From assembly GCA_021324975.1 (NCBI GenBank), contig JAJPIA010000067.1, positions 1-42,371 of the forward strand: a stretch of 42,371 bases of DNA, in the 5' to 3' direction. The notes below the pieces were generated by a model, which was not told the origin of the DNA, made no database searches, and was given only the letters and a program-made list of their open reading frames with translations. The translations under genes were made by a program, and so were the position numbers. This document shows, one piece after another, positions 25,623-33,616 of this stretch; position 1 is the stretch's first letter, and each line of letters starts with the position of its first letter. This DNA is from Bacillota bacterium (lineage in GTDB: Bacteria > Sysuimicrobiota > Sysuimicrobiia > Sysuimicrobiales > Segetimicrobiaceae).

Positions 25623-25681
25623 TCCGCTTCAAGCATAATCCGAACGGGATGAGTTTGTCAAGCATTTTCCGCTTCAAGCAT
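25623..25681. promoter_or_regulatory. divergent control region with two 14-bp operator copies
   Basis: TCCGCTTCAAGCAT occurs at 25623-25636 and again at 25668-25681, 45 bp apart, and each contains the symmetric core GCTTnAAGC. A partial third copy (GTCAAGCAT) lies between. Copy 1 overlaps the xis -10 and copy 2 abuts the -35 of the divergent small gene, so one regulator could control both directions. Confidence 0.7.
25632..25661 (-). promoter_or_regulatory. xis-int promoter
   Basis: -35 TTGACA (25661-25656), an 18-bp spacer and -10 TATGCT (25637-25632) lie on the minus strand. The -10 overlaps operator copy 1. Confidence 0.7.
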
Positions 25682-25710
25682 TGACTCGTCGGGGCAGTCT
25701 CGCCTATACT
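25681..25710 (+). promoter_or_regulatory. promoter of the small basic protein gene
   Basis: -35 TTGACT (25681-25686), an 18-bp spacer and -10 TATACT (25705-25710). The start of transcription should fall at or next to the ATG at 25717, implying a leaderless mRNA. Confidence 0.7.
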
Positions 25711-25716
25711 GGGGGC

Positions 25717-25914
25717 ATGGCGGAAAATCGCAAGAGGCTCAGCGAAGCCGCGGCAATCCTTGGAAGCGTCGGCGGGAAAATAGGCGGTCCCAAGGGCGGG
25801 CGGGCCCGGGCCAAGAAGTTGTCTGCCGAACGCCGCAGGGAGATCGCACGCAAGGCCGCGCAGGCCCGCTGGGGGAGAACCGAGATCAACAAGAGGCGGA
25901 ACCGGGAAGATTAG
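25717..25914 (+). CDS. small basic protein, candidate island regulator
   Basis: A 65-aa lysine/arginine-rich protein. It has a glycine-rich stretch, LGSVGGKIGGPKGGRARAKK, followed by LSAERRREIARKAAQARWG, a motif seen in many short proteins on plasmids and islands and generally annotated as hypothetical. The start at ATG 25717 is chosen because the -10 box ends at 25710; no ribosome-binding site exists, in line with leaderless translation. Its divergent position next to xis and the paired operators suggests it may bind those operators, but no classical HTH is evident. Confidence 0.65.
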   Translation: MAENRKRLSEAAAILGSVGGKIGGPKGGRARAKKLSAERRREIARKAAQARWGRTEINKRRNRED

Positions 25915-26019
25915 GAGTGACTCGCTAGCATCGATGCCGTCGAAACGACAGCAGTCGGCTTCTGCCAGAAGGCTTAAAGCGGTGTCGCGACATGGAGGAG
26001 TCGTCAGAGAGCGAACGTA

Positions 26020-26478
26020 ATGCCGGACCCACACTCACGTGCCGCAAGAGACACGGCGGCTCCCGGTCGCGGGTGGAAGGAACGGCTCGCCAAGGCCCAC
26101 GTGTTCCTTGCAACCGCACGGACGTGCTTAGAGCAGCAGGACTGGGATACTGCCACGTCGAGAGCCTACTACGCCGCGTTCCACGCGGCGGCCGCGTTCC
26201 TCGAGCAGCACCCGGGACGTCCGAAGAAAGCATCCGGCGAAGGATGGAACGAGAAAGAAATACGGTCTGGTCTGTCTAGGCACTTTCGTGCAATAGTGGT
26301 CAAAGGCGGGAAAAGATTGCACAAGTCATTCGAGGACCTGCTCAGTGAACGGATAGCCGCCGACTATCGGGCTGCGTCCGTCGGGGAGCGGCGCGCCCGC
26401 GAGAGCGTCGAAAACGCCGGAGAGTTCATACGGGGAATCGAGGAAGAGCTTGTCAGACGAGGAGCGATCAGACGATGA
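26020..26478 (+). CDS. HEPN-domain protein, toxin of a HEPN/MNT pair
   Basis: A 152-aa protein with a HEPN four-helix domain. WKERLAKAHVFLATARTCLEQQDWDTATSRAYYAAFHAAAAFL is the family hallmark, followed by KRLHKSFEDLLSERIAADYR and a C-terminal helix ESVENAGEFIRGIEEEL. HEPN toxins are usually metal-independent RNases or targets of adenylylation. An R-x6-H arrangement is present in SRAYYAAFH. The stop overlaps the start of the nucleotidyltransferase gene as ATGA. The start ATG 26020 has a purine-rich stretch about 20 nt upstream, so the N-terminal about 18 residues are uncertain. Confidence 0.8.
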   Translation: MPDPHSRAARDTAAPGRGWKERLAKAHVFLATARTCLEQQDWDTATSRAYYAAFHAAAAFLEQHPGRPKKASGEGWNEKEIRSGLSRHFRAIVVKGGKRLHKSFEDLLSERIAADYRAASVGERRARESVENAGEFIRGIEEELVRRGAIRR

Positions 26479-27002
26479 CGAGGGAAAACGCCACAAAGAA
26501 AACGATGGAAGAGGAGGTAAAGAAAATCATAGAGGCCGTGAAGAAGGACCTGAAGGCACGATTCAACGGAATCACGGTCGTGTCCAGTGCCTCTGCGCCG
26601 GCGTCGGGCAGCGACGTCGATCTCTACATCCGCACGCCAAGGGGTCAGGACCCGTCGGAGGTGCGGCGTGTCGCAGCTGCTATCACGGAAAAGTACGGAG
26701 ATCGGTTCGGCATTTGGGTCCTTCCCGTGATCGAACCCCAGTCCACGCCCAAGACGAGTTACGACATCAGGGTGAAATCTGAGCGGATGCGTCCGACGTC
26801 CGAGTATCCAAAAGGGGGATGGTTGCCGAAGGCGGAGGTGTGGGTGTATAGCGGCGACTCACTGACGGTTACGCCTGTGCAGCCCTCCGGGATAGAAGTT
26901 TTGCCGACGAAGCAAGCAGCAGACGATCGTGCCCTCCAAGTGGCGCGGCTATGGACTCGTGAGGGACTTGGGCGAGAAGGCTCGGCAGGCACCTCTCGCT
27001 AG
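26475..27002 (+). CDS. MNT-like nucleotidyltransferase, antitoxin of the HEPN pair (divergent)
   Basis: A 175-aa protein with a minimal nucleotidyltransferase core. SGSDVDLYI supplies the D-x-D metal motif, and SYDIRVKSE offers the third acidic residue on the next strand. The usual Gly-Ser motif some ten residues before D-x-D is altered (VVSSASAPASG), so activity may be reduced or changed. In known pairs the MNT protein AMPylates and silences the HEPN toxin. The C-terminal half, PKAEVWVYSGDSLTVTPVQ to ADDRALQVARLWTREG, is not part of the standard fold. Translation is coupled to the HEPN gene by an ATGA overlap. Confidence 0.7.
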   Translation: MTRENATKKTMEEEVKKIIEAVKKDLKARFNGITVVSSASAPASGSDVDLYIRTPRGQDPSEVRRVAAAITEKYGDRFGIWVLPVIEPQSTPKTSYDIRVKSERMRPTSEYPKGGWLPKAEVWVYSGDSLTVTPVQPSGIEVLPTKQAADDRALQVARLWTREGLGREGSAGTSR

Positions 27003-27235
27003 AGGGGACGGCCCGATCCCGACGTGCAGGTACACCAATGCGTGTCGGAGAGCACCGCCGGCAGCCAGCGCAGATACATGTCGTCGGTAGGTGACGGAAC
27101 TGATCCGGGGCGGAGTTCCGAGGAAACACCGGGACTCGCTCGCGCTTATTGCTGAGACCCACGACCATCACTTCACGATGCTGATTCCGTGAGGCATGGC
27201 GAGCCATGCCATCGGACAATCGCTGGGTGCGTCTT
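27003..27235. other. convergent intergenic region, no gene seen
   Basis: The HEPN/MNT operon (+) and the restriction-modification operon (-) end on either side of these 233 bp. Short open frames cross it but lack start signals. I see no clear terminator hairpin. Confidence 0.4.
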
Positions 27236-27592
27236 CTATCCGCCCGTACCCTCGCGCTCGGCTTTTCCCGACCGAACGACCTCCTCGATTGCTTTCGACA
27301 GAGCTCGCCGGCCATTCGATTCCGACACAAGCTTCAAGAGATCCCGTGCTCCTTCTGGCCAGCAAGAGTACGGCACGTTGACCGGCCGGAACTCGCCACC
27401 TATCGGGTATTGGGTCCAGGTATCATCGGGTGACCAGTAGTAGCACTTGAGCGGCTGCTTAGTCTTGGGATTGTAATGGTATCGAAGTAGAGCTACGTAA
27501 TAGACATCCCCATGCCTCGGATCAAAGGCCTTACTCACGCGGGCCCTATAGCACAGGCCCGGGTCAACCCACACCGTTTGATCGCTGTTCAT
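27236..27592 (-). CDS. unrecognised 118-aa protein coupled to hsdM
   Basis: I do not recognise this family. The protein is soluble, rich in aromatic residues (ten tyrosines, four tryptophans) and has no membrane or HTH segment. Notable stretches are VWVDPGLCYRARVSKAFDP, DVYYVALLRYHYNPKT, LKCYYWSPDDTWTQYPIGG and the helical tail DLLKLVSESNGRRALSKAIEE. Its ATG overlaps the hsdM stop as ATGA, so it should be made with the methyltransferase. It could modulate the restriction enzyme or be a separate defence gene. Base composition fits the island rather than the chromosome. Confidence 0.7.
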   Translation of the reverse strand: MNSDQTVWVDPGLCYRARVSKAFDPRHGDVYYVALLRYHYNPKTKQPLKCYYWSPDDTWTQYPIGGEFRPVNVPYSCWPEGARDLLKLVSESNGRRALSKAIEEVVRSGKAEREGTGG

Positions 27593-29082
27593 CCGCTCGC
27601 CCGCCCCGGTTCCAATTGTCCGGAGTTGGCCAGCGACCGCGCCACCTGTGCGAACTCGGACAACGCCGCCTCCAGGTCCTCCACGATCTCCTGCGCGATC
27701 ACCTCAGGCGGCGGTAGGCTCGCTGAGTCCTCTAGCGACTGATCGCGCAGCCAGAAGATGTCAAGGCTGGCCTTGTCTCGGGCCACCAAGTCCTCGTAAG
27801 CGAACGGTCGGAACCTCTCAGACTCCTGCCGCTCGTGGCGGTTTGCGGGATTGTAGGCACGGATGAACTCCGCGAGGTCTTCGTAGCGTAGCGGTCGCTC
27901 CTTGAGCGTGAAATGCTGGTTGGTGCGAAAGTCGTAAATCCAGAGTTTCCGCGTCCAGGGTGTCTCCGCGGCTGGCTTCCGGTCGAAGAAGAGCACGTTG
28001 GCTTTGACTCCGCCGGCATAGAAGATACCGGTCGGCAGGCGCAGGAGCGTGTGGACGTCGCACTCGTGCAGCAGTTTCCGGCGGACCGTCTCCCCCGCTC
28101 CACCCTCGAAGAGCACGTTGTCCGGCACGACGATGGCGGCCCGACCGTTGATTGTGAGCAGCGTCTTCACGTGTTGAAGGAAGTTCAACTGCTTGTTGGA
28201 CGTGGTAGCCCAAAAGTCGTCCCGGACGTAGGTCAGGTCCTCTCGCTCGACTTCACCGCCCGCACCGACGACCGTGATCGACGACTTCTTACCGAACGGC
28301 GGATTGGTGAGCACCATGTCGAAGTGCTCGCCCGGATGGCTCTGCAGCGAGTCGGCGACGGTGATGGGGCTGTCGGACTCGGGGGCGCTGATGCCGTGCA
28401 GGAGCAGGTTCATCTGGCACAGGCGCGCGGTGTTGTCGACGATCTCCCAGCCCCGGAACGCCTCGAAGCGAAGGTGCCGCTTTTGGTCGGGGTCGAGAGC
28501 GTGGTTGTGCACGATGAAGTCGTGGGCCGCGAGGAAGAATCCGCCGGTACCGCAGGCCGGATCGCAGATTCGCGTATCAGGCTCGGGCCCCATAACCTCG
28601 ACCATCGCCCTGATCAGCGCCCGCGGCGTGAAGTACTGACCCGCGCCGGTCTTCACATCCTCGGCGTTCTTCGCGAGCAGGCCCTCGTAGGCGTCGCCCT
28701 TGACATCTGCGTCCATGGATGTCCAGGACTCCTGACCGATCAGGTCTAGGACCAGGCGGCGCAACTTGGCGGGGTCCTGGATGCGGTTCTGGGCCTTCCG
28801 GAAGACCACCCCGAGGGTGCCCGAGGCGCGGCCGAGTTCGGTGAGAACGTGGCGGTAGTGGACCTCCAGGTCGTCCCCGTCGCGGTCGAGCAGTGACTGC
28901 CAGTCAAGGCCCGCCGGCACCAGCGGCGGCCGGTTGAACGGGGGCTTGGCGAGTTCATCCGCCATCTTGAGGAAGAGCAGGTAGGTCAGTTGCTCGATGT
29001 AGTCTTGGTAGGAGAGGCCGTCGTCTCGAAGGACCCGGCAGTAGTTCCAGAGTTTCGCAACTAGGGCGGGCGCGTCGCTCAT
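27589..29082 (-). CDS. hsdM: type I restriction-modification DNA methyltransferase subunit
   Basis: An N6-adenine methyltransferase that pairs with HsdS to modify the recognition site and with HsdR to restrict. The N-terminal HsdM helical domain (LVAKLWNYCRVLRDDGLSYQDYIEQLTYLLFLKMADE) precedes the catalytic domain. GAGQYFTPRALIRAMVEVM and DPACGTGGFFLAAHDF form the SAM-binding motif I, and TNPPFGKKS is the catalytic NPPF. The ATG at 29082 overlaps the hsdS stop as ATGA and has AAGGAG 9 nt away; an ATG at 29088 is also possible. It is 497 aa, a normal length. Confidence 0.95.
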   Translation of the reverse strand: MSDAPALVAKLWNYCRVLRDDGLSYQDYIEQLTYLLFLKMADELAKPPFNRPPLVPAGLDWQSLLDRDGDDLEVHYRHVLTELGRASGTLGVVFRKAQNRIQDPAKLRRLVLDLIGQESWTSMDADVKGDAYEGLLAKNAEDVKTGAGQYFTPRALIRAMVEVMGPEPDTRICDPACGTGGFFLAAHDFIVHNHALDPDQKRHLRFEAFRGWEIVDNTARLCQMNLLLHGISAPESDSPITVADSLQSHPGEHFDMVLTNPPFGKKSSITVVGAGGEVEREDLTYVRDDFWATTSNKQLNFLQHVKTLLTINGRAAIVVPDNVLFEGGAGETVRRKLLHECDVHTLLRLPTGIFYAGGVKANVLFFDRKPAAETPWTRKLWIYDFRTNQHFTLKERPLRYEDLAEFIRAYNPANRHERQESERFRPFAYEDLVARDKASLDIFWLRDQSLEDSASLPPPEVIAQEIVEDLEAALSEFAQVARSLANSGQLEPGRASG

Positions 29083-30473
29083 CGGCATGATCTCCTTTGC
29101 GGCAGCGCCAGGAGTTTCCCACCGTCCCGGTCACTTCTGATGCGGTCGAGAAGCACAGACGCTGGTTCGTCCGAAGGGTCTTGCGGCACGAGTCGGCCTG
29201 AGAACGCACAGGAGAGTATCGCCCGGCGAAAACTACCTGCCTTCGCATGATTGCGCGTCAGAACATCGTCTAGGGCGTGCACAATGGACAGTAGGCGGTC
29301 CACCTCCTCGATAATTCTCCGCTGTTCTGAGAGGGGAGGCAACGCTATCAGTTGCGATTTGATTAGACCAAGACTGAGGTTGGGCTGTACGCCACCAACC
29401 GCCAAGCGACGATTTGATTCGTAGTTCGCAGCGAAATGCAACTTGATGAACGGGCGCAAAGTACTGGCCGCGCCCTCCAGCACGATGGCGGCACATGCCT
29501 GATTCGTTGTAGACTCGAAGAGGAGTTCGGAGCACTTGCCTCTAGTCTGCCCTTCCCCATACATAGCGACCAGGAGCGTACCTGCGGGCCAAAGTCTAAC
29601 GCTCGTCTCCCGGAGAGCCTTCTCGGTAATGAATCTCGAAGGTTTGCTGATGAACTCAGCGTTGAGCATCGTGCTCGTAACCCAGGGTATCGTGCCACCC
29701 CCATAGTAGTCGCGGCGGCTCCTCAACGGGGTCGCGCCACTGCCGATACTCGCAACATCGCCGAGGCGCACCCAGCACCAACCTATTGGAAGTTCGGGAC
29801 CGGTGACCGGCTTGATTCGCAGCTTTTCAAGGAACCGCTTCGCTGGTTCGTCATCGGGGTTTTGTGAGATCAAGTGACCAGTCACGGCCGCCTGCAACAC
29901 CGCCGCCCGCATCCGCTGGAGGTTCCGGCGCGCGCGCTGAAGGGCCTCGACGCCGGCATCGATCCGGGAGAACTGTTCCTCGATGGCGGCGACGATGCGG
30001 CGCTGCTCGGCCGTAGGTGGTATAGGAATCGGTATGCTCGCCGCGCGCTGCTTCGAAATCTCGAGGAATGTAGTGCCACTGCCTAAACTTCGGACTTCGG
30101 GCGTTGCGTGCTTCAGGTACCAGTAGACATAGTCGCTGATAACACCATCCGGCGGGACGAAGTTCTTGAAGCCCTGGTTTGTGCAGACAGGCTGCGCCGC
30201 GATTGCAACGTAGCCGATCGGCGCGCGGGATGTGTACAGAACGGTTCCGGCCGGGACCAGTCGAGTGGAGCATGAGCGGTAACCCTTCTCCGTCAGTGAG
30301 CGTCTGCCGCGCTCGATGAACTTTCTCGTGGAGCCGGATAGATCATCAGGTGTGATCCAGGGGATCGCACCGTCCCAGTTCGTTGGATCCGCCGTCCTGG
30401 GAGTCGAACCAGAGACGATGTCGCAAATTTCGCCCATTGTGGTGAGTGCCCATCCAGCTGGGAGGTTGTTCAC
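29079..30473 (-). CDS. hsdS: type I restriction-modification specificity subunit
   Basis: HsdS determines the bipartite DNA target through two target-recognition domains. Domain 1 begins LPAGWALTTMGEICDIVSGSTPRT. Domain 2 begins LPIGWCWVRLGDVASIGSGATPLRSRRDYYGG, the usual internal duplication. Each is followed by a conserved helical spacer (LPPLSEQRRIIEEVDRLLS; PPTAEQRRIVAAIEEQFSR). It is 464 aa and intact. The start ATG overlaps the hsdR stop (ATGA). Its G+C is visibly lower than that of the chromosomal genes, as is usual for exchanged specificity subunits. Confidence 0.95.
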   Translation of the reverse strand: MNNLPAGWALTTMGEICDIVSGSTPRTADPTNWDGAIPWITPDDLSGSTRKFIERGRRSLTEKGYRSCSTRLVPAGTVLYTSRAPIGYVAIAAQPVCTNQGFKNFVPPDGVISDYVYWYLKHATPEVRSLGSGTTFLEISKQRAASIPIPIPPTAEQRRIVAAIEEQFSRIDAGVEALQRARRNLQRMRAAVLQAAVTGHLISQNPDDEPAKRFLEKLRIKPVTGPELPIGWCWVRLGDVASIGSGATPLRSRRDYYGGGTIPWVTSTMLNAEFISKPSRFITEKALRETSVRLWPAGTLLVAMYGEGQTRGKCSELLFESTTNQACAAIVLEGAASTLRPFIKLHFAANYESNRRLAVGGVQPNLSLGLIKSQLIALPPLSEQRRIIEEVDRLLSIVHALDDVLTRNHAKAGSFRRAILSCAFSGRLVPQDPSDEPASVLLDRIRSDRDGGKLLALPQRRSCR

Positions 30474-33292
30474 GCCGCCAGCTCCTCCGTCATCTCCTCA
30501 AGGAGCGAGTCAAGGTCCCGGCCGAACAACGCCGCCGCCTTTCCCAAGCCGCCTCGCTCGACAAAGGGATTCAGATCGAAATCGTCCCGAGTGATCGTCA
30601 GGCTCGTCGCGACATGGTCTCGGATCGCCTCCAGCCACTGCAGCTGCTCCGGCGTGAACGGACGCCCGGACGTCTCCTGGCGGCGGAGCCACTGGTCGAA
30701 CCGCTCGTCCACGAGGACCTTGAACGGCACCAACTCGCCATCTTGCTGCAACTCGAAGCGCACCAGCGACACGAGGTCCGTGAGCACCCGTCCGCCCGCA
30801 CCCCTGACACGCGACTTCTCCAGGGCGGCGTACGCCTGCCAGACCCGCTCTGGTGTGAGACTGTACGGGGGCCTCGCGATGGCGTGCGCTAGCTCCTTGA
30901 TGTCCTTGAACGTGAGCCGCTGCCTGTAGGGACGGCTGTAGAGAATCTGCAGGGCTGTCACCTCGTCCTTGTACTTCTCAATGAATTGCTGAAACGACTG
31001 GACGATGGTCTTCGCAGCTTCGGGGGAAAACCCGACCTGCGTGATGCGGTCCTTTGAGACCTCGTCGATCGCCTGCTCGTACGAGCGGCGCACGTCGATC
31101 AACTTCTCCCGGAGTTTCGGGTTGGTCGCCAGCGGTTCCACGGCCGCGTCTAGCAGCCTGTGCGCGGCTGCGTCCACGTCCTGCTGGCTCGGGACATCTG
31201 CTCCGGTAGCCTCTCGGGCGGCATGCCACTGCCGATCGGGGTCGAGGGCCTGGACGAGGCCGTGGATGAGGTCTTCTAGTTTGACGCCTCCGGCTGCCTC
31301 CTCCAGATCCGCCCGGTCGTCGCTGGTAATCTGTCGAGCTAGCCGTGCCAGACGACTTGCCACCGAGGAGATCGTGTCAACGTCGCGCGCCCCCAGCGCG
31401 ACCTGGTTGAGGAGCCTGTCAAGGGGCAGCGTGGGCTTCCGCTCCAGGGGGGCGGTATCCATGAGGGGGGTCTCCGTGACCCCCACGGCGTCCACGATGA
31501 CGAACCGCGTTTTGGCCCGGGCATCCGGCGTCACACCCCGGAGTTCAGTCTCGTCAATCACCCGGGCGCCCCGCCCCTTCATCTGTTCAAAGAACGTCCG
31601 CGACCGAACAGCCCGCATGAAGATCAGACACTCCAGCGGCTTGACGTCTGTGCCGGTGGCGATCATGTCCACTGTGACCGCGATGCGCGGGTTGTAGGAG
31701 TTGCGGAACTCAGCGATGAGGTCCTCGGTGTTCTTCCCAGTGGTCTTGTAGGTGATCTTGGCAGCGAAGTCGTTCCCCTTGCCGAACTCCTCCCTCACGA
31801 TCTGCACGATGTCCTCGGCGTGGGAGTCGTCCTTCGCGAAGATGAGGGTCTTGGGCACCTCCGTGCGGCCCGGGAAGATGTCGGTGAACAGACGCTCCTT
31901 GAAGGTCTTGATGACGGTGCGGATTTGATCCTTCGCCACGACCTTTCGGTCGAGCTGCTCCGGATCGTAGGGCAGGGGCTCGTCGAGCTGCTCCCAGCGC
32001 ACTTGGCGAGTCTCGCGGTGCCGGAAACCTGTGACGACCCCTGCGTCGATAGTCGAGCCTTGTTCGGTGATCTCGGTCCGGATTTTGTAGACGTCGAAGT
32101 CCACGTTGACGCCGTCCGCCACGGCCTGCTCGTGGGGGTATTCCATAACGAGGTTCTGATTGAAGAATCCAAACGTAATCTTGGCAGGGGTAGCGGTGAG
32201 CCCGATTAGGTAGGCGTCGAAGTATTCCAGAACCTGCCGCCACAAGTTGTAGATGGACCTGTGGCACTCGTCCACGATGATGAAGTCGAAGGTCTCAATC
32301 GGCACGTTCGGGTTATAGACGATCTCAACCGGCGCGGTCGGTTCGATTGCCGAGCCGGGCTCCTCGTCCAGTTCGGGCGCAAGTGGCTCGCTCCTGAGAA
32401 TCGAGTACATGCGCTGGATCGTGGAGATACACACCCGCGCTACGGGGTCGATCGCCTGCGACGCGAGGTGCTGGACATTATAGAGTTCCGTAAATTTCCG
32501 CCCGTCGTCCGGCGTCGAGAACTGTTGAAACTCCTTCAGCGTCTGGCGACCGAGGTGTGCTCGGTCGACGAGGAAGAGTACGCGGCGCGCGTCGGCGTGC
32601 TTGATGAGCCGATAGGCGATGTTCGCCGCAGCGAATGTCTTGCCCGCGCCCGTCGCCATCTGGATGAGTGCCCGCGGGCGATCTTCGCGAAGGGACTTTT
32701 CCAGATTCTCGATCGCGCATGCCTGGGCGGGCCAAAGCCCGGCCGGATCCAACACGGGCATCGTCCGGAGGCGGTGCCTCAGCGTCGAGGCCCCCGCCCG
32801 TTCCCTGATTTCGCGCAGCCATCCCGCGAGCGTTGCGGACCGGTGGAATGCGAACACGGGCCGGCTGCGCGGTTCAGGGTCAGCCCTGTTCGTGAACCGC
32901 GTTTCTACCCCTGTCGACTCGTATGCAAAGGGCAACGGCCGAGCGGGAACGCTCACGTAATCCGGCAGGCCGTCGCGGTACTTGGCAGACTGTACCTCGA
33001 CCCCAGTGAGTGTGGTACCGGCCGGCTTTGCCTCGACGCTACCGACAGCTTGGCGGTCCACGAAGAGCAGATAATCGGCCCGGCCGTGCGGCGGCGTGAG
33101 TGGGAACTCCCTGACGGCTACGCCCTGGGCCGCAGCGAGGTTGACTCCGTCAGCATCCTGGACGGCCCATCCAGCCGCTTCGAGTTCCTGGTCGATCTTT
33201 ACGCGGGCCTGAGCCTCGGCCGTGAGGTAAGGCTCAGAGCCCGAGCGCGATTCCTTGGTCATCGCGGCTTGAGATTCTGTCTCCCTCCCCAT
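30470..33292 (-). CDS. hsdR: type I restriction-modification restriction/translocase subunit
   Basis: HsdR translocates DNA with ATP and cuts at a distance from unmodified sites. The N-terminal PD-(D/E)xK nuclease reads GRADYLLFVDRQAVGSVEAK. The SF2 motor has Walker A MATGAGKTFAAA, motif II DECHRSIYNLW and motif III GLTATP. Later motifs include MIATGTDVKPLECLIFMRAV and the arginine-finger region EQMKGRGARV. The C-terminal helical assembly domain follows. The product is about 940 aa and intact. The start is uncertain: ATG 33292, GTG 33304 or ATG 33262. It is first in the order hsdR-hsdS-hsdM, with ATGA couplings throughout. Confidence 0.94.
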   Translation of the reverse strand: MGRETESQAAMTKESRSGSEPYLTAEAQARVKIDQELEAAGWAVQDADGVNLAAAQGVAVREFPLTPPHGRADYLLFVDRQAVGSVEAKPAGTTLTGVEVQSAKYRDGLPDYVSVPARPLPFAYESTGVETRFTNRADPEPRSRPVFAFHRSATLAGWLREIRERAGASTLRHRLRTMPVLDPAGLWPAQACAIENLEKSLREDRPRALIQMATGAGKTFAAANIAYRLIKHADARRVLFLVDRAHLGRQTLKEFQQFSTPDDGRKFTELYNVQHLASQAIDPVARVCISTIQRMYSILRSEPLAPELDEEPGSAIEPTAPVEIVYNPNVPIETFDFIIVDECHRSIYNLWRQVLEYFDAYLIGLTATPAKITFGFFNQNLVMEYPHEQAVADGVNVDFDVYKIRTEITEQGSTIDAGVVTGFRHRETRQVRWEQLDEPLPYDPEQLDRKVVAKDQIRTVIKTFKERLFTDIFPGRTEVPKTLIFAKDDSHAEDIVQIVREEFGKGNDFAAKITYKTTGKNTEDLIAEFRNSYNPRIAVTVDMIATGTDVKPLECLIFMRAVRSRTFFEQMKGRGARVIDETELRGVTPDARAKTRFVIVDAVGVTETPLMDTAPLERKPTLPLDRLLNQVALGARDVDTISSVASRLARLARQITSDDRADLEEAAGGVKLEDLIHGLVQALDPDRQWHAAREATGADVPSQQDVDAAAHRLLDAAVEPLATNPKLREKLIDVRRSYEQAIDEVSKDRITQVGFSPEAAKTIVQSFQQFIEKYKDEVTALQILYSRPYRQRLTFKDIKELAHAIARPPYSLTPERVWQAYAALEKSRVRGAGGRVLTDLVSLVRFELQQDGELVPFKVLVDERFDQWLRRQETSGRPFTPEQLQWLEAIRDHVATSLTITRDDFDLNPFVERGGLGKAAALFGRDLDSLLEEMTEELAA

Positions 33293-33304
33293 CCTTGAGA
33301 CCAC

Positions 33305-33616
33305 GGTGGCTTAAGAACGCGGCTCCCGAGGGAACCGCGGACACTTTTGATCTAGCGGGCGGGCTGTCCTCCGCGTGGACAGGTTGGTACCCCGGGCGCG
33401 CCCACGGAAACCGATACCCTGCGGACCCTGATTCCAGACGGCGTCCAGAGCTGAAGACGGGCCACGGCGGCGTCCGTGACAAGAATGAGTTTCACCAAGG
33501 GCATTATGCGTACCCGGGCAGACAGCGCGTTGCCCAGGATTCCGCCAAGCACCATGCGAGTCCTCGGGATTCTGAAGGGTGGGCATACACACTGATCGGA
33601 TGGTGAGGGTGAGGCT
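33305..33616. other. divergent spacer between hsdR and the deaminase
   Basis: There are 312 bp that should contain both promoters. An imperfect hairpin (GCGGCTCCC/GGGAACCGC) lies at about 33319-33340. A minus-strand open frame of 67 codons (33352-33555) has no ribosome-binding site or recognisable content. No promoter pair could be assigned with confidence. Confidence 0.4.

Noticed and set aside
33352-33555. 67-codon minus-strand frame upstream of hsdR
   Set aside because: No ribosome-binding site, no recognisable motif, and it sits where the hsdR promoter should be.
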